Source: Hydrogenophaga pseudoflava NBRC 102511
GTDB taxonomy: Bacteria > Pseudomonadota > Gammaproteobacteria > Burkholderiales > Burkholderiaceae_C
Direction of reading: 5' to 3'
Length of the DNA: 64,000 nt
NCBI RefSeq assembly: GCF_001592285.1
Contig: NZ_BCWQ01000019.1
Span: forward strand, 19,672 to 83,671
Within the stretch, counting starts at the first letter, position 1. The number at the start of each line of letters is the position of its first letter. The notes beneath the pieces are model-generated. The model made no database searches and was not told where the DNA came from. It was given only the letters and a program-made list of their open reading frames with translations. Positions 55,581 through 64,000 of this stretch are shown one piece after another. The translations under genes were made by a program, and so were the position numbers.

Positions 55581-56807
55581 ATGAATCCCCTGCTCTCCCG
55601 CCTGCAGCCCTACCCCTTCGAACGGCTGCGCCGGCTCTTCGCGGGCGTCACGCCCAACCCCGACCTGCGTCCCATCAGCCTGGGCATCGGCGAGCCCAAA
55701 CACGCCACGCCGCAGATGCTCAAGGACGCGCTGGCCGCCGCGCTGGACACCGGCCTGACCGGTTACCCCGCCACCGCCGGCGAACCCGCCCTGCGCCAGG
55801 CCTGCGCCGCCTGGATGCAGCGCCGCTATGGCGTCCCCGTCGACGCCGCCACCCAGGTGCTGCCGGTGAACGGTTCGCGCGAGGCCCTGTTCTCGTTTGC
55901 ACAGACGGTACTGGACGCCTCAAAGCCCGGCGCCACGCTGGCCTTTCCCAATCCGTTCTACCAGATCTACGAAGGTGCGGCCCTGCTCGGCGGCGCCCAG
56001 CCCTTCTACGTACCCAGCGTGCCGGCGCGCAACTTCGCGGTGGACTGGGACAGCGTGCCCGACGAGGTCTGGGCGCGCACGCAGCTGATCTTCGTCTGCT
56101 CGCCCGGCAACCCCACCGGCGCCGTGATGCCGCTGGACGAGTGGCAGAAGCTGTTCGAGCTGAGCGACCGCCACGGCTTCGTGATCGCGTCCGACGAGTG
56201 CTACAGCGAGATCTATTTCCGCGACGAACCGCCGCTGGGCGGCCTTGAAGCCGCCGTGAAACTGGGCCGTCCGGACTTCAAGAACCTCATGATGTTCACC
56301 AGCCTGTCCAAGCGCAGCAACGTGCCCGGCCTGCGCAGCGGCTTCGTGGCGGGGGATGCCGCGCTCATCAAGAGCTTCCTGCTCTACCGCACCTACCACG
56401 GCGGCGCCATGAGCCCGGCCGTGCAGGCCGCCAGCGTGGCCGCGTGGGGCGACGAGGAGCATGTGATCGACAACCGCCGCCAGTACCGCGAGAAGTTCGC
56501 CGCCGTCACACCCATGCTGGCCGAGGTGCTGGATGTGGCGCTGCCCGACGCGGCCTTCTACCTCTGGGCCGGCGTGCCGGCCTCGTTCGAGGGCAAGGTG
56601 GCCGGCCTGAGCGCCGACGAGGCCTTCGCCCGGGAACTGCTGGCTCAATACAATGTGACCGTTTTGCCCGGCAGCTACCTGGCGCGAGCCAGTGGTGGCA
56701 CCAACCCCGGCGCCGGCCGCGTGCGCATGGCCCTGGTGGCCGAACCCGCCGAATGCCTGGAAGCCGCTGAACGCATCGTGCGCTTCTGCCGCGAACAGTC
56801 TCGCTGA
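55581..56807 (+). CDS. dapC: Succinyldiaminopimelate transaminase
   Basis: PLP enzyme of the lysine/DAP pathway. At 408 residues it is a class I/II aminotransferase: SPGNPTG at 174-180, [13 protein letters not shown] with the conserved Asp and Tyr, and the PLP lysine Lys244 in [11 protein letters not shown]. The assignment to dapC rests on the family and the dapD and dapE genes downstream. It is first in the unit and lies 46 bases after the tctC stop. Confidence 0.94.
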   Translation: MNPLLSRLQPYPFERLRRLFAGVTPNPDLRPISLGIGEPKHATPQMLKDALAAALDTGLTGYPATAGEPALRQACAAWMQRRYGVPVDAATQVLPVNGSREALFSFAQTVLDASKPGATLAFPNPFYQIYEGAALLGGAQPFYVPSVPARNFAVDWDSVPDEVWARTQLIFVCSPGNPTGAVMPLDEWQKLFELSDRHGFVIASDECYSEIYFRDEPPLGGLEAAVKLGRPDFKNLMMFTSLSKRSNVPGLRSGFVAGDAALIKSFLLYRTYHGGAMSPAVQAASVAAWGDEEHVIDNRRQYREKFAAVTPMLAEVLDVALPDAAFYLWAGVPASFEGKVAGLSADEAFARELLAQYNVTVLPGSYLARASGGTNPGAGRVRMALVAEPAECLEAAERIVRFCREQSR

Positions 56808-56841
56808 ACCACCCATTTCAACCCCAACGCCGACCCGTCTC

Positions 56842-57675
56842 ATGACCCAACAACTGCAAACCCTGATCGACAACGCCTGGGAACAGCGCGCCGACTTCTC
56901 GCCCGCATCCGCCCCGAAGGAAGTGCTGGACGCGGTCGAGCACGTGATTGCCGAACTCAACAGCGGCAAGCTGCGCGTGGCCACCCGCGAAGGCGTGGGC
57001 CAGTGGACGGTGCACCAGTGGATCAAGAAGGCCGTGCTGCTGTCGTTCCGCCTGAAGGACAACGCGGTGATGAAGGCCGGCGACCTGGCTTTCTTCGACA
57101 AGGTGCAGACCAAATTCGCCCACCTCTCCGAGGCCGAACTCAAGGCCACCGGCGTGCGCGTGGTGCCCCCGGCCGTGGCCCGCCGCGGCAGCTTCATCGC
57201 GTCGGGCGCGATCCTCATGCCCTCCTATGTGAACATCGGCGCCTATGTCGACTCGGGCACCATGGTCGATACCTGGGCCACCGTGGGATCCTGCGCACAG
57301 ATCGGCAAGAACGTGCACCTCTCCGGCGGCGTCGGCATCGGCGGCGTGCTGGAACCGCTGCAGGCCAACCCGACCGTGATCGAGGACAACTGCTTCATCG
57401 GCGCCCGCTCCGAAGTGGTCGAAGGCGTGATCGTGGAAGAGAACTCGGTGCTCGGCATGGGCGTGTACATCGGCCAGAGCACCCCGATCTTTGACCGCGC
57501 CACCGGCGAGATCAGCTACGGCCGCGTGCCCTCGGGCTCGGTGGTGGTCAGCGGCAACCTGCCCAAGAAGACCGCCAACGGCGCCGACTACAGCATGTAC
57601 GCCGCCATCATCGTCAAGCGCGTGGACGCCCAGACGCGCTCGAAGACCAGCATCAACGACTTGCTGCGCGACTGA
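56842..57675 (+). CDS. dapD: 2,3,4,5-tetrahydropyridine-2,6-dicarboxylate N-succinyltransferase
   Basis: Left-handed beta-helix acyltransferase that commits tetrahydrodipicolinate to the succinylase branch of lysine synthesis. At 277 residues it matches E. coli DapD. The hexapeptide region is clear ([59 protein letters not shown]). Gene position between dapC and dapE supports it. Confidence 0.97.
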   Translation: MTQQLQTLIDNAWEQRADFSPASAPKEVLDAVEHVIAELNSGKLRVATREGVGQWTVHQWIKKAVLLSFRLKDNAVMKAGDLAFFDKVQTKFAHLSEAELKATGVRVVPPAVARRGSFIASGAILMPSYVNIGAYVDSGTMVDTWATVGSCAQIGKNVHLSGGVGIGGVLEPLQANPTVIEDNCFIGARSEVVEGVIVEENSVLGMGVYIGQSTPIFDRATGEISYGRVPSGSVVVSGNLPKKTANGADYSMYAAIIVKRVDAQTRSKTSINDLLRD

Positions 57676-57701
57676 TCTCAACGCCTGACCCGGGAGCCGA
57701 C

Positions 57702-60034
<2,333 letters not shown>

Positions 60035-60039
60035 ACACC

Positions 60040-60933
60040 ATGACATTGCAGGAACTGCTGGACCGGTCCCAGGACCGGCTGGAGGCCGCCGGCCTCGTCT
60101 ACGGCCATGGCACCACCAACGCGCGCGACGAAGCGGCCTGGCTGGTGCTTTGGTCGCTGGGCATGCCGCTGGACAGCGATCTGGACGCCATCGGGTGCGA
60201 GGAGCTGCAGGCCGCCCAGGTCGGCGAGGCCGAGGCCCTGATCGGGCGTCGGATCGAAACCCGCCAGCCCGCCGCCTACCTCACGCGCGAAGCCTGGCTG
60301 CAAGGCGTGCCTTTCTACGTCGACGAACGCGCCATCGTGCCGCGCAGCTTCATTGCCGAGCTGATCGCCGACGGCGGCTTCGACGCCTGGCTCGGTGAGG
60401 ACACCCGGCAGGTGCTCGACCTGTGCACCGGCAATGGCAGCCTGGCCGTGCTCGCGGCCATGGCCTGGCCCGAGGTGCAGGTAACCGGCGCCGACCTCTC
60501 CCCCGAAGCCCTGGCGGTGGCGCGCATCAACGTCGACCGCCACGGGCTGCAGGATCGAGTCCACCTGATCGAGTCCGACGGACTTGCCGCCTGCCCGGGT
60601 CCCTGGGACCTGGTGCTGTGCAACCCGCCCTACGTCAACGCCGACAGCATGTCCGCCTTGCCGCCGGAGTTCCGCGCCGAGCCCGAGCTGGCGCTGGCCG
60701 GTGGCGCCGACGGCATGGACTTCGTGCGCGCACTGCTGCGCGACCTGCCCCCGCGCCTGTCCCCGCACGGCGTGCTGGTGCTCGAAATCGGCCACGAGCG
60801 CCCCTTCTTTGAAGCCGCCTTCCCGCAGCTGGAGGTGGTCTGGCTCTCGACCAGCGCCGGTGACGACCAGGTGCTGCTGCTGACCGCCGACGCCCTGCGC
60901 GCCGCCACTTCTCCCGCTTCCGTTTCCCCATGA
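60040..60933 (+). CDS. prmB: 50S ribosomal protein L3 glutamine methyltransferase
   Basis: SAM-dependent N5-glutamine methyltransferase of 297 residues. The NPPY motif is at 195-198 (LVLCNPPYVNADSM), and the SAM site is VLDLCTGNGSLAVLAAMAW. The N-terminal PrmC-like helical domain includes EAWLQGVPFYVDERAIVPRS. The PrmB subfamily is favoured over PrmC from the FYVDERAIVPRS block, but a tree would be decisive. The stop overlaps the next start by four bases. Confidence 0.93.
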   Translation: MTLQELLDRSQDRLEAAGLVYGHGTTNARDEAAWLVLWSLGMPLDSDLDAIGCEELQAAQVGEAEALIGRRIETRQPAAYLTREAWLQGVPFYVDERAIVPRSFIAELIADGGFDAWLGEDTRQVLDLCTGNGSLAVLAAMAWPEVQVTGADLSPEALAVARINVDRHGLQDRVHLIESDGLAACPGPWDLVLCNPPYVNADSMSALPPEFRAEPELALAGGADGMDFVRALLRDLPPRLSPHGVLVLEIGHERPFFEAAFPQLEVVWLSTSAGDDQVLLLTADALRAATSPASVSP

Positions 60934-62942
60934 TCACCCTGAAAAACCTGGTCCTTCGTCGCGGCACGAAGGTCCTGCTCGATGGCGCCTCCTGCACCAT
61001 CAACCCCGGCGAGAAAGTCGGCCTCGTGGGCCGCAACGGCGCCGGCAAATCCAGCCTGTTCCGCCTGCTCGACGGCACGCTGCACGAAGACAAGGGCGAC
61101 TTCAGCGTGCCCACCCACTGGCGCATGGCCCAGGTGGCGCAGGACATGCCCGAGACCGACATGCCCGCGACACAGTTCGTCATCGAAGGCGACGTGACCC
61201 TGCTGGCCGCCCAGCAGGAAGTGACCGCGGCCGAGGCCAGCGACGACGGCGAGCGCATGGCCCACGCCTACATGGCGCTGCACGACGCGGGCGCGCACGA
61301 TGCGCCGGCGCGGGCGCAGGCCCTGATCCTGGGCCTGGGCTTTCGCAGCGACGAACTGGAGCGCCCGGTCAACAGCTTCTCTGGTGGCTGGCGCATGCGC
61401 CTGCAGCTGGCGCGCGCGCTGATGTGCCCGAGCGAGCTGCTGCTGCTCGACGAACCCACCAACCACCTGGACCTGGACGCCTTGGTCTGGCTGGAAGACT
61501 GGCTCAAGCGTTACCAGGGCACGCTGCTGGTGATCTCCCACGACCGCGAATTCCTCGACGCGGTCACCGATGTCACCGTGCACATCGAACGCGCCCTGCT
61601 GACCCGCTACGGCGGCAACTACAGCCGCTTCGAGGACATGCGCGCCGAGCAGATGGCGCTGCAGGCCACGGCCTACGCCCGCCAGCAGGAGAAGATGGCA
61701 CACCTGCAGAAGTTCATCGACCGCTTCAAGGCCAAAGCCAGCAAGGCCAAGCAGGCGCAGAGCCGGGTCAAGGCGCTGGAGCGCATGGAGAAGATCGGCC
61801 CGGTGCTGGCCGAGGCGGAGTTCAACTTCGAGTTCGCCGAACCGCAGAACCTGCCCAACCCCATGCTGGCCATGCACGACGTGAGCTTCGGCTACCCGCC
61901 GGCGGTGGACGGCGGCGACCCGATCACCATCGTGCGCGGCGTCAGCAAGTCGGTGCTGGCCGGCCAGCGCATCGGCATCCTGGGCGCCAACGGCCAGGGC
62001 AAGTCCACCGTGGTCAAGACCATCGCGCGCGACCTGGCCGCGATCAGCGGCGAGATCATCGAGGGCAAGGGCCTGAACATCGGCTACTTCGCGCAGCAGG
62101 AACTGGACGTGCTGCGCCCGGCCGACACGCCGCTGGAGCACATGATCCGACTGGTCAAGGACTGCACGGCACAAGGCCGCCTGAGTGGCCAGGCCACGCG
62201 CGAGCAGGACCTGCGCAGCTTCCTGGGCGGGTTCAATTTCAGCGGCGACATGGTCAAGCAGGCCGTGGGCAGCATGAGCGGCGGCGAGAAGGCGCGCCTG
62301 GTGCTGTGCATGATCGTCTGGCAGCGCCCAAACCTGCTGCTGCTGGACGAACCGACCAACCACCTGGACTTGGCCACGCGCGAGGCGCTGTCGGTCGCGC
62401 TCAACGAGTTCGAAGGCACGGTGATGCTGGTCAGCCACGACCGGGCCCTGCTGCGCGCGGTGTGCGACGAGTTCTGGCTGGTCTCGCGGGGCGGCATCGC
62501 CCCGTTCGACGGCGACCTCGACGACTACCAGCGCTACCTGCTGGACGTGGCCAAGCAGGCCCGCGAGGCGCGCCGGCAGGAGGCGCGGGCAGAGACTGCA
62601 CCGGCCCCAGCACCGGTGGTGGCGTCAGCCCCCGCCCCGGCCGTGGCCGCCGCACCGGCGCCCAGCAGCGCCGAACAGCGCAAGCTCGATGCACAGAAGC
62701 GCCAGCAACTGGCCGAGCGCCTGCGACCGCTGAAGAAATCGCTGGAACAGGCGGAGAAACGTCTCGCCGCGCTGACCCAGGACAAGCAGCGGCTGGAAGA
62801 CACCCTGAGCCAGCCGGCCACGCCCGCAGCCCTGGCCGACGCCGGTCGGCAGCTCAAGGCGGTGAACGACGAGATCGAGACGGTCGAGGCGCGGTGGCTT
62901 GAACTGACCGAAGCGATTGAAGCGGCGAACTCTGTCGCCTGA
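60930..62942 (+). CDS. ABC-F family ATPase (YheS/Uup type)
   Basis: A 670-residue soluble protein with two ABC domains and no membrane part. Domain 1 has Walker A GRNGAGKSS and signature FSGGWRMRLQLARALM; domain 2 has GANGQGKST and MSGGEKARLVLCMIVWQRPN; both have Walker B LLLLDEPTNHLD. The linker (RYGGNYSRFEDMRAEQMALQ) and a long charged C-terminal coiled-coil (about residues 575-665) suggest YheS- or Uup-like proteins. ABC-F proteins act on stalled ribosomes. ATGA overlap with prmB points to a shared translation-related function. Confidence 0.93.
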   Translation: MITLKNLVLRRGTKVLLDGASCTINPGEKVGLVGRNGAGKSSLFRLLDGTLHEDKGDFSVPTHWRMAQVAQDMPETDMPATQFVIEGDVTLLAAQQEVTAAEASDDGERMAHAYMALHDAGAHDAPARAQALILGLGFRSDELERPVNSFSGGWRMRLQLARALMCPSELLLLDEPTNHLDLDALVWLEDWLKRYQGTLLVISHDREFLDAVTDVTVHIERALLTRYGGNYSRFEDMRAEQMALQATAYARQQEKMAHLQKFIDRFKAKASKAKQAQSRVKALERMEKIGPVLAEAEFNFEFAEPQNLPNPMLAMHDVSFGYPPAVDGGDPITIVRGVSKSVLAGQRIGILGANGQGKSTVVKTIARDLAAISGEIIEGKGLNIGYFAQQELDVLRPADTPLEHMIRLVKDCTAQGRLSGQATREQDLRSFLGGFNFSGDMVKQAVGSMSGGEKARLVLCMIVWQRPNLLLLDEPTNHLDLATREALSVALNEFEGTVMLVSHDRALLRAVCDEFWLVSRGGIAPFDGDLDDYQRYLLDVAKQAREARRQEARAETAPAPAPVVASAPAPAVAAAPAPSSAEQRKLDAQKRQQLAERLRPLKKSLEQAEKRLAALTQDKQRLEDTLSQPATPAALADAGRQLKAVNDEIETVEARWLELTEAIEAANSVA

Positions 62943-62998
62943 AGGCTGCTGCGGGATGACGTCCTGCACACACCGGGCGACGGCGCCAGGTACAGGCT

Positions 62999-63019
62999 GC
63001 GCCATCGAAAGAATGGCGC
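62999..63019. terminator. 7-bp hairpin between the ABC-F gene and the GlsB-like gene
   Basis: GCGCCAT-CGAAAGA-ATGGCGC is a perfect inverted repeat 56 bases after the ABC-F stop. There is no T-run, so its role is uncertain. A TACAGT hexamer directly follows and could be a weak -10 for the next gene. Confidence 0.3.
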
Positions 63020-63073
63020 TACAGTGACCGACACCCAGAGGCCTGTCTCTGCGTTCTGAAAGGAGCCTTTCGC

Positions 63074-63325
63074 ATGATGTCCATTCTCGGCACCCTGTTC
63101 ATCGGCCTGATCGCAGGCCTCGTCGCACGCATGCTCAAGCCCGGCGATGACAGCATGGGCTGGATCATGACGGCCCTGCTCGGCGTCGCCGGCTCGTTTC
63201 TGGCCAGCTACGCAGGCGCCGCCCTGGGGCTCTATGCGCCGGGTCAACCGGCGGGATTCGTCGCTTCCGTCGTCGGCGCCATCGTGCTGCTGGCGCTCTA
63301 CGGCCTGCTCAAGAAGAAGGCCTGA
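63074..63325 (+). CDS. GlsB/YeaQ/YmgE-family small membrane protein
   Basis: An 83-residue protein with two or three membrane segments. The motif GLIAGLVARMLKPGDDSMGW with IMTALLGVAGSFLASYAG is the family signature (transglycosylase-associated protein domain). The function is unknown; homologues are often stress-induced. The start has AAAGGAG upstream; a second Met follows immediately, so the exact start is uncertain by one codon. The ribosome site lies in a small GAAAG-GAGC-CTTTC inverted repeat. Confidence 0.87.
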   Translation: MMSILGTLFIGLIAGLVARMLKPGDDSMGWIMTALLGVAGSFLASYAGAALGLYAPGQPAGFVASVVGAIVLLALYGLLKKKA

Positions 63326-63391
63326 GCGCAGGCGCCCGGTCGAGAGCGAAGGCCGCGACCGCAAAGACTCCGCTCCTGCGGCGGATCGTGG

Positions 63392-64000
63392 TCATTGCAC
63401 CCGGAACACCTGCACCGTGCGGGTCAGCACAGTGGCTTGGTCTTTGAGGCTCTGGGCCGCTGCTGCACTTTCCTCGACCAGCGCGGCGTTCTGCTGCGTC
63501 ATCTGATCCAGCTGCGCCACCGCCACGTTCACTTGGCCGATGCCGTCGCTCTGTTCGCCCGCGGCCGCACTGATCTCACCGATGATGTCGGTCACCCGCT
63601 GCACGCTGGCCACCACCTCGCCCATGGTCTGGCCCGCGTCGCCCACCAGACGGCTGCCGGTCTCGACCCTGTCCACGCTGGCGCTGATCAGCCCCTTGAT
63701 TTCCTTGGCCGCCTCGGCGCTGCGTTGCGCCAGGCTGCGCACCTCGGCCGCCACCACCGCAAAGCCGCGGCCCTGCTCGCCGGCCCGAGCCGCTTCCACC
63801 GCCGCATTGAGTGCCAGGATGTTGGTCTGGAAGGCGATGCCATCGATCACGCCGATGATGTCGTTGATCTTCTGGCTGCTGCGGTGAATCTCCTGCATGG
63901 TGTGCACCACCTGGTCGACCACCTGACCACCACGCACCGCGATCTCCGAGGCGCTGGCGGCCAGCTGGTTGGCCTGGCGGGCCGCATCGGCGCTGTTCTT
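63392..64000 (-). CDS. Methyl-accepting chemotaxis protein, C-terminal signalling domain (start beyond the right edge)
   Basis: The C-terminal 202 residues of an MCP, reading in from the right edge of the window. The highly conserved hairpin tip is present ([40 protein letters not shown]), flanked by coiled coil. No CheR/CheB NWETF-type pentapeptide is seen at the end (VFRVQ). The sensing and membrane parts are outside the window. It couples to CheA/CheW to control motility. Confidence 0.92.
   Translation of the reverse strand, partial: KNSADAARQANQLAASASEIAVRGGQVVDQVVHTMQEIHRSSQKINDIIGVIDGIAFQTNILALNAAVEAARAGEQGRGFAVVAAEVRSLAQRSAEAAKEIKGLISASVDRVETGSRLVGDAGQTMGEVVASVQRVTDIIGEISAAAGEQSDGIGQVNVAVAQLDQMTQQNAALVEESAAAAQSLKDQATVLTRTVQVFRVQ

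Noticed and set aside
60630..62438. Leftward frame of 602 residues over prmB and the ABC-F gene
   Set aside because: Antisense to two recognised genes; no family motif.

Overview
This window is chromosomal DNA of a high-GC betaproteobacterium. The gene content and order fit Burkholderiales, most likely Comamonadaceae (relatives of Hydrogenophaga, Acidovorax or Variovorax). The main reasons are the smc-zipA-ligA order, a dapC-dapD-pilU-dapE-prmB run, an mltG-tmk-holB-pilZ-tatD run, Bug/TctC-type transport genes, and a GC-rich palindromic intergenic repeat of a type I associate with that family. Family placement is inference. No rRNA, tRNA, CRISPR array, transposase or prophage gene was seen.

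Layout. 0-4 kb: end of an amino-acid ABC importer (permease and lipoprotein binding protein), a 380-base AT-rich spacer with a CRP-like palindrome and a small membrane-peptide ORF, then tctA/tctB without a binding-protein gene. 4-8.7 kb: a leftward run, mltG-tmk-holB-pilZ-tatD-ankyrin. 8.7-14.3 kb: ygfZ, an NRDE protein, a thioesterase-GNAT fusion, an HSL-type esterase, an iron alcohol dehydrogenase and a lipoprotein. 14.4-18.1 kb: DedA, a small membrane protein, a TerB/DUF697 protein, yciB, bolA and a parvulin with an intrinsic terminator. 18.1-21.6 kb: glutamine-synthetase-like enzyme, class III aminotransferase and GntR regulator, preceded by two copies of a 12-bp palindrome. 21.6-28 kb: acyltransferase-like membrane protein, esterase, U32 RNA hydroxylase, hemerythrin with an FNR-like box, DUF808 and a PhyH dioxygenase.

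28-36.5 kb: purL, a putative outer-membrane protein, map and glnD. 36.5-42.3 kb: a complete RND tripartite efflux operon. 42.4-50.2 kb: def, a small cytochrome c, and ligA-zipA-smc. 50.2-55.5 kb: a catabolic locus of two-subunit aconitase X, an IclR regulator and an FAD oxidoreductase, divergent from a TctC-type binding protein. 55.6-62.9 kb: lysine biosynthesis (dapC, dapD, dapE) with an embedded PilT/PilU ATPase, prmB and an ABC-F protein. The right edge has a GlsB-like small membrane protein and the C-terminal end of a chemotaxis receptor.

Most of the window is housekeeping. The unusual material lies in four places: a palindromic repeat family, one copy of which is inserted in frame in ligA; two small catabolic loci with readable operator palindromes; GC-rich hairpins that embed stop codons at convergent gene junctions; and GATAAT boxes 6-9 bases before four start codons, which suggest leaderless or nearly leaderless transcripts.
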